Positions 25,901-35,000 of a DNA stretch of 64,000 nucleotides are shown here, piece after piece. The translations under genes were made by a program, and so were the position numbers. Origin of the DNA: Hydractinia symbiolongicarpus (lineage: Eukaryota; Cnidaria; Hydrozoa; Anthoathecata; Hydractiniidae); contig NC_079878.1 in NCBI RefSeq assembly GCF_029227915.1, positions 23,835,501-23,899,500 on the forward strand, written 5' to 3'. Each line of letters opens with the position of its first letter. Positions within the stretch are counted from its first letter, which is position 1. Under the pieces are notes generated by a model. It worked only from the letters and a program-made list of their open reading frames with translations. It made no database searches and was not told the DNA's origin.

Positions 25901-28077
25901 ACAACTTTGTTTTTCGAATCTGCTAATCTTTGGTATTTTTTACGTAGCGAGAAAATTATGTATCCTGAAACATAATACAGAACAGTTTGTTCCTCAGTTG
26001 TGAGTTTCAAGTCAAGACTTTTTTCGACATGTCGATTTTTGTTTTCATGAGCTACTAGTATTTTTATTAACTCCATAACAAATTTCTGCAACAACATAGA
26101 GAATTCTTGACTGTCAATGCAGTATCCTTTAGGTAATACATGTTTCCAATGTTGTCTGAATTTATCGTCTTGTGCAAGTTCATGCACTTTTCTCCAAAGA
26201 GATTCTTTTCCTGAACCAGTCAGTAGGTTAGATTTTTGCAATTCTTTAAATATGCGACACACTACATTTTCAGAAATAATGTCCAAAACATCACTCCCAG
26301 CATTCAAAATTGAGTTGGCTAATTCTTTGACACGATTTCCAGGTGTTTTGAATCCTTTCACAACAATGTTATTGATTGGGTCTTTTGAAATTTTAACCAT
26401 AGCATCACGAACAAAATTCATTTTTTCTTGCTGCAGCTCATGATCGGTGATGGATAAAGATTCTAAAAGGGTGCAAAAAAAAAGGTTTATACCACCAGTT
26501 CACAATATTTTGCTCTATATATAGCAAAAAAAAATTCCTTATGTTCTCAGAGTTCATGAATGAATACTTACGATTCGATTTTGATTTAACTTGTTTTGTG
26601 GAAATTGTTGTAGTTGATTTATTTTTTGAGTCATCAAGAGTTTTTCTTGCCACTGTTGTTGTTTCTGGATCTATTATTGGAATACAGAGTTGACATCAGA
26701 ACACAGTTGTGATAACAAAACAAGACAACAACAACAAAAAGCATATCAAATGATGATAATACAATAGCTTTTCTATGAAATCTACATGCAGAGTCAAAAA
26801 ACAAAACATTATAGCTAGCTAGCTAATGGTGTTTTAAAGAAAACATGACTTTATTAAACTGAAGCATTACCTGTTGGCTTTTTACATATCAGAGTATGTT
26901 TCTTGTAGTAAGCTTCTTTAAAATACTGTTTTTTGCACTTGCTGCACACAAACTTCACATTTTTGGTACTGTTGTTATCAACCACCATGTCCACATCTTC
27001 TTCATCAACGAATACTATTTGAGGAATACCCAAATATCCAGCATCTACTTCATTTTCTTCTTCCAACAGATCTTCCACAAACGATACTTCCACCTCACAA
27101 CTTTCGTAAACAGTAAAATCTGACAACATTTCTTCCGTCACAAAAAAGTCATCATCCAATTCTATTATATTTTTAACGTCTTCGCCTGCCATTTCGCTTC
27201 TTGCTTGTTTATGATATGTAAAAACGACAAATTTATCAACTAACAAGCATTTACCGCTGAGAGAAAAATAGCCGCGGGCTCATAATTTATGCAAATAGTA
27301 ACAAAAGACAACGGCTAATTTATTAATTTAAGCGCGAGATTTCAAATTTTGATTGACAGAATTCGATGTAAGAACAATAGAGAAAAGTAAACATGAGACA
27401 CGGATGATTTCAATAGAAATAAAAGAGTTCTCTCTCCTTCTTTTTAAACCTCCTTGGGAAAATCAAATCTGCCTTTTTTGATTACATACAACCTCGTACC
27501 CAGGATTTGTTAGGCCTTTTATATTTGGACAGCCTGAACAAGGCCCTGGCCATTAACAGACATTAATCTTGTCGACAATTTCATCGAATTAGGTAATATT
27601 TTTTTAATATAATCTTACCTTTGGTGCAGGTTTAAAAAGAGGTATGATGCCAGACACTAATGCCGCTACAGCTGAAAGTGCTGGTCCTACGGGAGGTGGT
27701 AGAGCAGCTGTTACTGTACCAACAATAGCAAAAGCACCTTCAGCAATATCGTAAGGATCTCCTGACTTAAACTTTGCTAAACTTGGACCAATTCCTTTTA
27801 CCGCATCTAACGCTTTAGTCATATGGTTTGGATCATTTAATTTCTTTATCGCATCTTTTGATTCTTCTGCGCCGTCCTTTATAGATTTTCCAGTTCTATC
27901 ATCTTTTTTAAGGGTTTCAAGTTCGTCAAGCTGTTTTTGCAGTTCTGCAAAGATTTGATCTGTCTCTTCATCTAGTTGTGTTTTTAAAGACTGTGTCATA
28001 TCTTTTATGTGGCCATTACAATGTTTAATAACGAAACACAAAATCAAATAAAGTGTCCGAATTTTAGTTACATTCAT
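16927..28077 (-). CDS. Secreted protein of the jellyfish toxin (CfTX/CaTX/CrTX-like) family, four exons
   Basis: Predicted secreted pore-forming-type protein. Exons in transcription order: 27619-28077, 19335-19686, 17806-18274, 16927-17212. The phases match (0, 1, 2) and give 521 aa. A signal peptide covers about residues 1-22 (ending KHCNG). A helical N-terminal region of heptad-like charged segments follows, then a hydrophobic, Ala/Gly/Val-rich segment near 120-148. Exons 3-4 encode a tyrosine-rich, probably beta-rich C-terminal half. Length, signal peptide, hydrophobic helix and overall order fit the cnidarian CfTX/CaTX family, whose N-terminal half has been compared with the Cry-toxin pore domain. 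The exon 2 donor (GTTTGC) is weak. Intron 1 (7.9 kb) carries a complete P-like transposon, and a possible extra exon sits in intron 3. Family assignment is from general resemblance, not a search. Confidence 0.7.
17573..17645 (-). other. Candidate alternative exon in the toxin-like gene
   Basis: A 73-base minus-strand segment bounded by an acceptor (ATTCAG) and a good donor (CAG then GTAATT). One frame is open through it and would join the last exon in phase, reading LLHKDAVIHDSILDPR before the junction. It does not fit the phase of the preceding exon: inclusion would create a stop after about five codons. It may be a cassette exon, an alternative first coding exon, or a decayed duplicate. Confidence 0.35.
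19687..20144. other. Distal part of toxin-gene intron 1, next to the transposon
   Basis: Intron sequence between exon 2 of the toxin-like gene and the left target duplication of the transposon. A short minus-strand open frame (19671-19916) with one hydrophobic stretch overlaps the exon boundary in another frame and looks spurious. Confidence 0.45.
20145..20152 (+). repeat. Target site duplication, left copy (GGAAAATC)
   Basis: The 8-base word GGAAAATC directly precedes the left terminal repeat and recurs at 27457-27464 directly after the right one. P elements make 8-bp duplications, so this fits the family. Because the first and last bases of the element are ambiguous by one, a 7-bp reading (GGAAAAT) is also possible. 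Confidence 0.85.
20153..20183 (+). repeat. Left terminal inverted repeat of the P-like transposon
   Basis: 31 bases starting AAGGAGGTTTAAAAAGAAGG, the exact reverse complement of 27425-27455. The match extends one more base if C20152/G27456 are counted as part of the element. Confidence 0.95.
20184..20976 (+). promoter_or_regulatory. 5' leader/promoter region of the transposase gene
   Basis: Non-coding transposon sequence between the terminal repeat and the transposase start. It contains a perfect 20-base palindrome at 20359-20378 (TGTAGTTTAG plus complement) and a 10-base tandem duplication at 20628-20647 (GTCGCAGCAC twice). A possible acceptor (TTTTTTTATTAG) ends at about 20852, so a 5' UTR intron is plausible. 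Open frames reaching back to 20854 lack family similarity, so the start is placed at 20977. Confidence 0.45.
20243..20253 (+). repeat. Subterminal 11-bp inverted repeat, left copy
   Basis: ATCCGTGTCTC, the exact reverse complement of 27395-27405. It probably serves as an internal transposase-recognition or enhancer element, by analogy with P-element internal repeats (inference). Nearby, GGCGTCCCTTT and GGCGCCCCTTT (about 20186 and 20226) form a short direct repeat. Confidence 0.7.
20977..24188 (+). CDS. P-element/THAP9-type transposase with RAG1-like N-terminal zinc domain
   Basis: Exons 20977-22866, 22940-23101, 23274-23459, 23656-23791 and 23893-24188 join in phase to 889 aa with no stop. 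Residues 11-93 carry KLCRLCG (C13, C16), a helical IYGINFEQED segment, C60-x2-C63 and PH-x4-C-x-C (H86, C91, C93). This is the pattern of the RAG1 N-terminal zinc-binding dimerisation region, in place of the usual THAP domain. From about residue 400 the protein is P-type: GMRWHPLIIRWCLSLYHHSP, LIYDEMKIK (D463), FMVRGI, a SDGAS motif (D567), SDVPHLIKTTRN, ISWNHLV, the KLTPRLRMQVKLAIQ region, and near the C-terminus SQDPLEEHF (E822) with GGTCDNPTLYQFG. D463, D567 and E822 are my candidates for the RNase H-like catalytic acids. The N-RAG-TP element of Aplysia is the known precedent for a RAG1-N-like transposon protein. The C-terminus ends in a basic KRKR. Confidence 0.92.
24189..25401. other. Intergenic centre of the transposon, between convergent genes
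   Basis: About 1.2 kb between the two stop codons. It contains AATAAA at 24541-24546, usable by the transposase transcript, and a 42-base tandem duplication at 24755-24832 (units begin CGATACCCGTGTGAGAT). No further gene is seen. Confidence 0.55.
24755..24832. repeat. 42-bp tandem duplication inside the transposon
   Basis: Copy one starts at 24755 and copy two at 24797, both beginning CGATACCCGTGTGAGAT and running into AAAACTTGTTTGCAAA. One mismatch was seen in the shared part. It lies just beyond the 3' end of the transposase gene. Confidence 0.85.
25402..27192 (-). CDS. Second transposon protein: zinc finger plus conserved-looking domain, function unknown
   Basis: Exons in transcription order 26871-27192, 26572-26670, 25402-26462, phases 1 and 1, giving 493 aa. 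The start is the ATG at 27192 (MAGEDVKN). An upstream in-frame ATG at 27246 is less likely. Residues 1-75 are strongly acidic. Residues 83-103 form a zinc finger, C-x2-C-x12-H-x3-C. A Ser/Thr/Lys linker follows (exon 2). The rest is a helical, Lys-rich domain with LTTEEQTVLYYVSGYI at about 294-309 and a basic tail. It is not a transposase I know and has no P-type motifs. Its convergent position inside the same terminal repeats makes it part of the element. It may be a DNA-binding accessory, a regulator or a host-derived passenger; the sequence does not decide. Confidence 0.85.
27193..27424 (-). promoter_or_regulatory. Promoter/leader region of the second transposon gene
   Basis: Short sequence between the ATG at 27192 and the right terminal repeat. 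It holds the right copy of the 11-bp subterminal repeat at 27395-27405. No TATA box at a convincing distance was seen. Confidence 0.4.
27395..27405 (-). repeat. Subterminal 11-bp inverted repeat, right copy
   Basis: GAGACACGGAT, the exact reverse complement of 20243-20253, 51 bases inside the right end of the element. Confidence 0.7.
27425..27455 (-). repeat. Right terminal inverted repeat of the P-like transposon
   Basis: Ends TTTTTAAACCTCCTT, a perfect inverted match to 20153-20183 over 31 bases. Confidence 0.95.
27457..27464 (+). repeat. Target site duplication, right copy (GGAAAATC)
   Basis: Second copy of the 8-base word at 20145-20152. Removing the element and one copy would restore an uninterrupted intron. 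Confidence 0.85.
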
Positions 28078-28456
28078 TACGAATAATTATATTTATTCTA
28101 TTATTTTTTCAGACAAACATTTGCACGTTTCTGTACGATAAGATTTATAAAAACAAACAATTCTCAAAACTGTATGATTTTAATCATGCCGAGCTGATAA
28201 AAATCAATGCGTGTTCATGCATTTTCAAACGCTAAAAAGAATTTTCGTGTCGTTTTTTTATATACTTCTAAAAAATTATAAGGGTATTGACACCGATATG
28301 TCCCAAAAATAAGACTTAATATCCAAATTCTTTTGGTTCATTCAGTTATAAGTTTAAAAGGTAAATATCGTAAACTTAGTTTCAGTATTTCATACCGAAA
28401 GTGAGTTAAGCCTAGCATAAATGCTATAGAGTTGTCTGAATGAACAAATAAAGGTC
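28078..28456 (-). promoter_or_regulatory. Promoter region of the toxin-like gene
   Basis: About 380 bases between the start codon at 28077 and the TTAA MITE. AT-rich, with no open frame and no strong motif recognised. The basal promoter and 5' UTR should be here. Confidence 0.4.
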
Positions 28457-28751
28457 TTAAGGGGGATTTTCACCAAGCGAATTTAACGGCGAATTCGATG
28501 GCGAATTCGCTTTTTAATTTTCACGACATAATAAATTAGGCGCCAAAGTCATTGTTTACATTAGTTAACCGCGTTCTGATTGGTCAAAAACTAGCAGCGA
28601 ACCTTTTAGCCGCGAAAAAGTAGGAACTGTTTCTACTTTTCAGCGAAGCGAATATTTCGATGCAAAATCAAAATAAACAAAACTGAGCATGCTCAGATAC
28701 AATTCCCCGTCGAATTCGCCGTTCAACTCGCTTCGTGAAAATCTCCCTTAA
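28457..28751. mobile_element. TTAA-flanked MITE (piggyBac- or Kolobok-like)
   Basis: 295 bp from TTAA to TTAA. Terminal inverted repeats of about 45 bp with a few mismatches start GGGGGATTTTCAC on the left and end GTGAAAATCTCCC on the right. GGCGAATTCG occurs several times inside. No coding capacity. The TTAA duplication restricts it to TTAA-targeting superfamilies. It sits 380 bp upstream of the toxin-like start codon. Confidence 0.85.
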
Positions 28752-29389
28752 TATCTCTCACTGAAAAAGTGAAAATTCCCATTTGTACATACCTTAAAGC
28801 TTACCTCCCCCACTTAATCGAAAATTAATTCAATGTAAGTGATATAATTTTATACTTGTTTTGATCTGTTAACAATATATTGGATAGGGAATATATTGGT
28901 CGCAAAGTTGCAAAATATTGGATGGAAAGAAACTTCGTGCCGTCGCCACCTTGCGTCCGAATGTAAATAATTTTTTTCGCGGAAACGCTTGTGACATCAA
29001 CAACGATAAATTTTCAAGCTTGGTTGTGGCCCAGTTATGATATATACAAATTATTATTATTTGCTGTCTCATTCACAAGATGACCTCTAGTGAGAAAGTT
29101 GTGGGCTTTCCATTTCAGCCAGTAAAGTTACTATGAGGGCGAGGATGATAGTTAAAGTAACACTGCATTAGAGAAACGTGTTGACGCTTTTCCCGACATA
29201 TGGTGTAATTGCAAAAAATGTACCAAAATTCTCACAGACACGGAGTGTTTGTTATTTAACTCTGCAAGCCTTTGTGAATTAGAAGGTAAGTAACAATCAT
29301 TCATGTCTAGATGAATGCATATCAAGAGTATGAGTTTTGTACCGAAACCTCTTTAGATGGTAGGTGCACCACAAATCTGGAGCATTTCA
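28752..29389. other. No gene seen
   Basis: AT-rich intergenic sequence without a convincing open frame, RNA gene or repeat structure. Confidence 0.4.
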
Positions 29390-29674
29390 GGGGCTATTCA
29401 CATGGAGGCGGGTTTGCTCGGCTAGCTGGGGTGATTTTCATCTCGTGTTCATATGAAGTTTTATACATCCCGGCCAGCCGGTTTGTTTACATTTCACAAA
29501 AGATTCATAAACAATGAAGACAAAAGAATATATTTCGAACTTTAAATAATTAATGAGAATTTTTTAAATCTATTGTTAATTTCATCTCGCCTAGGCGGGC
29601 TGGCTCGGTTATCATATGAACACATTTTTTTTTCATGTGTTTCTTAATAGCAGCGAGATCCCGCTCAGCCGAGC
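29390..29674. mobile_element. Truncated MITE related to the element at 53801
   Basis: The left end GGGGCTATTCACATGGAGG matches the terminal repeat of the 53801-54111 element (GGGGCTGTTTACATG). GGCTCGG/GCCTAGGCGGGCTGGC motifs are shared inside. The right side stops at a GCTCAGCCGAGCC motif without the expected complementary end, so the copy is truncated. Confidence 0.55.
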
Positions 29675-32051
29675 CATTGAAGCAAGTAGCTACTTTGGAC
29701 AGCGTTAGTTGGTATGCATGACCCACACGCTAGTTACCTTCCGCTTGGAGTAAATGTTCCAAATAGATAACTAATTACAAGACTAAAAGCGACACATAAA
29801 TATAAAAAATGGTTTATACAAATGGTATGACCTAAAGGATAGGATATAATAAATTATTTAATATTTAGATCATATTGATATGGGCAATAATGAACAAGAT
29901 ATCGACTAGTATCTTTATTGAAGTCGCGAATATTTCGTAGAGTTGTCTATTATGATGTCTCGATCAGGTCGATATTATGGAGAAACAAAAAAAACGCGCT
30001 TTATAGTTTCCAATTCAACGTTTTTCGCTATCAACTGCTCCAAAATGGGCTGCTTCCAGGAAGTTCTTTGTGAAACTGTACGATTGATGTACTTAAACTT
30101 TGAAACGGAAAACTGTTATGTTGCGTTTGAGTAGCGCATACACGTAGTTTTAGCACATACTTTCCGTCCGGGTTTTTCTCACGACAGTGAGCCTCGCAGG
30201 ATTTAAAAGTTAAGATAATCACCGATTAAGCATGTGTTTGTTTTGAGGTATTTTCCTGTAATTTGTACCTGTTTTCTATCAATGTATAAATTTTGATGAA
30301 GTAGACCTAATGCAATCAAAGCCAACATTTTATCATTTCCGAAGAAGACGGTCTTTAGCGAGTATCTGATTATAAGAGAATGAAATACTTTCAAGTCAGG
30401 TGTGGAAGTACCTTCATTTATCTTATGCATGTTCATTACAAGCTGCGGTTGTCGTATGATCATAATTATGCACAGGCTAAATCCAACTAATGCTCCTCAA
30501 TTTTTTTGTAGTGTATGGAGCATGTCCACACTTGCTGTAATATACTCCGAGGAAAGCATATATAGTGTATAACTAAGAGTAATCTCTTCACCAATTTTTC
30601 CCCGCTTCCAATACAGTAGCGTATGCTTTAGTAGGGATGTTTGACTATAGGTGGTGCCCACTGGCCGAAATTGTCCGTAACCTGAAATAATATGCGTAAA
30701 TTTTTTATGCATTTAGCGATAATTTCGCTCTTATTTTAGCGATATATTTATTCTGAAAAATACCAACCTTTTTTCTTTAAACGCTTGTTGCAATTAGTTT
30801 TTTTATCATCCTTTGGTGGTAAATAGATATTAAATCAATTTCTACTTCATGGTTTTCAAGAAGATTATTCACAGTTATATGCTTAATGTTCATTAGAGAT
30901 TTTCTAAATATCAACCACAATTTTTCACTTTTTTACGTGCACTATTTATCGGTATCAACGTTCCTTCAACACACGGTACAATAAGTTGCATTATGCTTCG
31001 AACTATCACATTGGTCATCTATCGACAGCTAGAGCTTGTTCGTTTGACGTATTTCTTTAAACAATCGTAATTGATGTGAAGTCCACGCATTTTGAATTTC
31101 TGGAAAAATGTAGCTAATTCAAAAACAATTGACATTCATTACTCATTTTACGAATTTACGTAGGAAAATAATTATGCTTATTCAGAATGCACAAAAATAT
31201 GCACCTCAATAAATTTTTATTAAATGCTTGAATCGTTTTAACTTCGAAAAAAGGGTACCCGCCACCTCTCCAACAGCAGCCATTATTGAATTACCAACAT
31301 CTGTGGTAAAAATTTGTTTTGTAAAAATATGTGGAAATTTAAAAATAACTGGGAGCTAAATTCCAATCTTATCCAACAACCGGACAAGGAAGTCAACATT
31401 TTTTTAATGATCTCTGACACAGGATTTCCACATGTCATACCTGGCTGTAAAAATTTTCTTTTAAGCTCTTAACGTTGATCAAAAAGCTGGTCGAAAAGTG
31501 TTCATCGCACATTGGAACACGCTTTGGGAGATTACGGCTCTGTTAATGAGTTTGATCCACGCAGCTCGTTGCTTCTTGTTTGTTTCTCCGACTTTAATAA
31601 ACGCCTCGACAAAACATGTTTAGGGGAAGCTTTTCTTTGCCGCGTAGGAGATGACGTCAAGCCGGGGTTTAACACAAAAAAACTTGATTCCATAATAGCA
31701 GCTTTCGAAAAAGAAAGCATGTTGAAAACACAAGAAAATATTCGCTTATTATTTCGAATGTTACTTAACAAGAAGCCCTGGGGGCTCTAAGAATTTCCGC
31801 GCGCTACCAAAATATTTGATGAAAACCTGCTAATTCGTTGTGTTATTGTGCCAAACATTCGAAGGGGTTTGGTGCATGAACCTCTGAAGATAAAGCACAC
31901 CAGTGACATTATATCTTACAACAAACGCAAACAAAACGAAACGTGCCATTAAACTCACATTTTAAAAGAAATTGCTAACAAAAAATACAGCCTATCATTC
32001 ATGGTTGAAAGTCTTGTGATTGAAACGTTTATGGTCTTAAACGGCATTAGT
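29675..32051. other. Intergenic, no recognisable gene
   Basis: It includes a 92-codon + strand frame at 31512-31790 that starts at TTG rather than ATG and matches no family I know, and scattered frames below 90 codons. A minus-strand stretch near 30960-31010 reads PCVEGTLIPI, faintly like a Harbinger transposase motif, but too short to call. Confidence 0.35.
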
Positions 32052-32670
32052 TGACAAAAAATCAAAATTTTGATGTGACCATCATTTTCAGCATACTTTT
32101 TTATTAACTGTGTCAATTTTTGTCGAAAATAAAGCAGTTTTAATTTTTAGATAAATTTTGGCCTAAATGACATTTAAGTGACAAAAAATCAAACTTTTGC
32201 ACCATCATCATTTTCAGCATACTTTATTTGTTAACTGTGCCAGATTTAGCCGAAAATGAAGTGGTTTTAATTTTTGGACCAATTTTGTCCTAAAATGGCA
32301 TTTAGGTGACAAAAATTAAAATTTTGATGTCACCATTATGTTCAGCATACTTTTTTTGTTAACTTTGCCAATTTTTGTTGAAAATGAAGTAGTTTTAATT
32401 TTTGGACCAATTTTGGCCTAAAATGACATTTAAGGTGGCAAAAAACCAAAATTTTGATGTCACCATCATGTTCAGCATACTTTTTTTGTTAACTGTGCCA
32501 AATTTTGTTGAAAATAAAGTAGTTCTAATTTTTGGACCAATTTTGGCCTAAAATGACATTTAGGTGACAAAAATCAAAATTATTATGTTACCATTATGTT
32601 CAGCATACTTTTTTTGTTAACTGTGCCAAATTTTGTCGAAAACAAATACCAATTTTGCCCTGAAACGTCA
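32052..32670. repeat. Tandem array of a ~128-bp unit, about 4.8 copies
   Basis: Units start at 32052, 32179, 32307, 32436 and 32565 (spacing 127-129). Each begins near TGACAAAAA-TCAAAATTTTG and contains TTCAGCATACTTTTTTTGTT and TTTTTGGACCAATTTTG. Copies differ by scattered substitutions. The last copy is partial. No coding potential. Confidence 0.9.
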
Positions 32671-33493
32671 ATACGAGACTTCCCAGTAGTTAGGGAGCTA
32701 GTGTACGAAGTTTACATCTGTGACGGAGCAACGTGAAATCCCAGGGTCGATTTTTTCTCAAAAAATGCTCCGAAAGAAAAAAACGACGGTTTTAAAGAAT
32801 TTCCTACGCCTTCGGGCGCGGAAATTCAATAAATGTAGTATAAACAGAATAAAATGAACTTTTTTAAAATGGGAGATATGTTTTAAGGTGGTTTTTAGCA
32901 TGATAACATTAAACAAAATATGCTGAACCAACCCATCCATTTAAATATTTGTAATAAATCCTGAAACAAAGTCGTTTTAAAATATGCGTATTAAGTGAAG
33001 TTTTGATTGACAGAAAGGCACATGGCGCTTCAATTTTTTGTATTGAAGTGTAATACCAATGTATTTGATACTAAGTGTTTGGTAAAAAGGGATTTAGGAG
33101 CAGATATAGCTCGAGTATTCAAGTTGTCTAGAATCGACTTGTTTAGTTTAAGGAGTTCCAATCCATGAAGTGGTCTAGGATAGTCACAACTGTGTTTAAA
33201 ATACTTGCAATTGCAAACGAATGACAGAAAAGTATACCAAATTTGATGAGTACTTCTGTTGTTGTCCATAGGTTATTCAGTGCAATGTATATAAAAATAT
33301 CGGAGTGACGCTACTTGAGATTAAGATGGTGTTGATCACTTGAAGACAAGATATAAGAACAAGTTGAAACGCATTACTTGTCTTTAGAAATGTTATTTTT
33401 CAACTAACTCAAAAATATGAACAACATGAAGAAAAAACGTGGTCGAGATCACGTGACTAAATATAACCAATCACAAATAACATAAAAACAGGC
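32671..33493. other. No gene seen
   Basis: Short spurious frames only. A GC-richer stretch near 32805-32830 (CCTACGCCTTCGGGCGCGG) looks repeat-derived. Confidence 0.35.
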
Positions 33494-33518
33494 CGAAGGT
33501 TCTAGAATGTTCTAGAAT
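33494..33518. promoter_or_regulatory. Candidate heat-shock element, five perfect pentamers
   Basis: Five consecutive five-base units alternate between nGAAn and nTTCn without a mismatch, the HSF trimer-binding pattern extended beyond the usual three units. No heat-shock gene is visible nearby. The nearest coding remnant is a reverse-transcriptase relic at 33695-33965 on minus, so the target may be a transposon transcript or an unannotated RNA. Confidence 0.5.
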
Positions 33519-33694
33519 TACGTAACAGTGGCTTTCCACACAAGATGCTGTAAAGAAGAACTACATTAACCCTGTGAAAATTAAGTATGTAATTTACGGC
33601 GCATCCACTGTTTTGCTACCTTTACTACCATCATAACAATAATAACTTTTTCAAATTAAATTTTACTTTATTACCTGTATCGTAATGTGTACAT

Positions 33695-33965
33695 CCAGCG
33701 CTCATTTTCTGAAGATTATGATGAACTGACTAGCGCAAGGCCTTTTTAGCGTTACTATAGCTAATAGAGCCTGAAGAATGCCTTGGGGTAGATTAAGGTC
33801 AGAGGACGTTCTTTCAGAATAAGAGACAGAAGCAAGAATAGAACAATAACGTGAAGATAGTATATCAATGATAACAGAAAAGATGTTTTTATCGGCCAAT
33901 TTTTAAAACAAGGTGCCCAAGTTGCAGGAATCATACGCCTTTTCCGCATCCACTAAAAAACAGGT
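33695..33965 (-). pseudogene. Reverse-transcriptase relic
   Basis: On the minus strand the sequence reads FLVDAEKAYDSC, then after a stop ADKNIFSVIIDILSSRYCS and SDLNLPQGILQ. This follows the RT order of an F-x-D-x-x-KA-D motif and the LPQG turn. Stops and frame loss show it is dead. The family is probably a LINE. Confidence 0.5.
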
Positions 33966-34894
33966 AAAGTTCAGTTATACTAAAGTATCACATTTTAAGA
34001 AAAGATTTGTTCCAAATAATGTCCAGAAATAGCTTAAAGAAGGAAATGCTATTGAATAGCAAAATACTAGCCGAGGGACCCGACGTTGGATTGAGTAATT
34101 GTGCGATTTGCCGCAAACTGTGTCACTCAATCAGGTGAAAGTCTTTAGTACAGGCATGCATAATATTGCAAAACGAGTAAGGCGCACACAAAATTATAGT
34201 GTTTTAAGAGTAAAAAAAAATACAGTTTATAACTTGCCATTTACGACAACTGATTAAGTAAGCTGCGTACATTCTAACCGATGCCCTTGAATACTTATTT
34301 TTAGGCATTCTGGTGATGTTTATTTAATCTCTACCTTCATCTTTGCTGGTTCAAGTAATCTATTTATTTTTTTTCTTCACAAAAATCAATAAAGTTTCTG
34401 TATACAGTAATTGGTTTTGATGACAGTGATAAGTCTTATAGTAAATAGAAGGTTTTGTTGCACTAGCAAGAATTTTGTTTGAGCCAGATTAAGATGAGGT
34501 AAGGCACCTTCTTTCACACTTTTACGCGTAGGATAGACATATTTGTTCAGGTAGAAAAATGAAGTTTGCACATAAATAACTGAAGCAATGCAATATGTTT
34601 CTTTAGTTGATCGTTGATGACTCTATCTTTGGTTATAATGTTAATAAGCTCCTTTCCCCCCCTTTCTTATTTGCTTCGTTGTTTAGTGGAGATACATATT
34701 AAGCTCTTTGTTACTTCTAACCAGGCATGTTATTATAATAGCCAAAGTATAATCGAAATCAAAACCAAGACATGCCCTACTACAGTGCATTTCCAATATG
34801 TGAATTCATCATTTCAAACTACTTCTATCCAGTATCGGAGGTTTGGGCGCTACCATCTGCCGTAAAAGCAAAGAACAATAGACTACTTTACCGT

Positions 34895-35000
34895 ACCATT
34901 GTGGTAGAGCGATCGCCTGCAATGGAGAGTGTCTTGGGTTTAAGCCCCGGGTTAGTCACGCTAGTGATTATATAAAAGTCTGAATCAATCCTTTCTGCTT
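34895..35000 (+). repeat. tRNA-derived SINE head
   Basis: An A-box-like TGGTAGAGCGATCGCC at about 34902-34917 and a B-box-like GGGTTTAAGCC at 34937-34947, with tRNA-like spacing but no clean cloverleaf or 3' acceptor stem. Further SINE body probably extends to about 35140. Not a functional tRNA gene. Confidence 0.6.

Larger units (their letters stand above)
20153..27456. mobile_element. Complete two-gene P-element-like transposon with RAG1-N-like domain
   Basis: A 7.3 kb unit bounded by perfect 31-bp terminal inverted repeats and an 8-bp target duplication. Inside are two genes pointing towards each other: a five-exon transposase on + (20977-24188) and a three-exon zinc-finger gene on minus (25402-27192). 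Both are open through every exon, with intact GT-AG sites. An 11-bp inverted repeat (20243-20253 and 27395-27405) lies 90 and 51 bases inside the ends, recalling the 11-bp internal repeats of the Drosophila P element. The perfect repeats and intact genes suggest a recent, possibly still active insertion. It sits in intron 1 of the toxin-like gene, and its second gene lies on the host gene's strand. Confidence 0.92.

Noticed and set aside
30780-31100. PCVEGTLIPI on minus, faintly Harbinger-like
   Set aside because: The match is about ten residues, with stops around it and no further transposase motifs.
31512-31790. 92-codon + frame
   Set aside because: Starts at TTG, has no recognised similarity and no flanking splice sites in phase. 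It could be a transposon scrap.
34895-34960. tRNA gene
   Set aside because: A and B boxes are present, but no full cloverleaf or acceptor stem, so it is scored as a SINE head. The same holds for 37360-37432 and 60131-60195.
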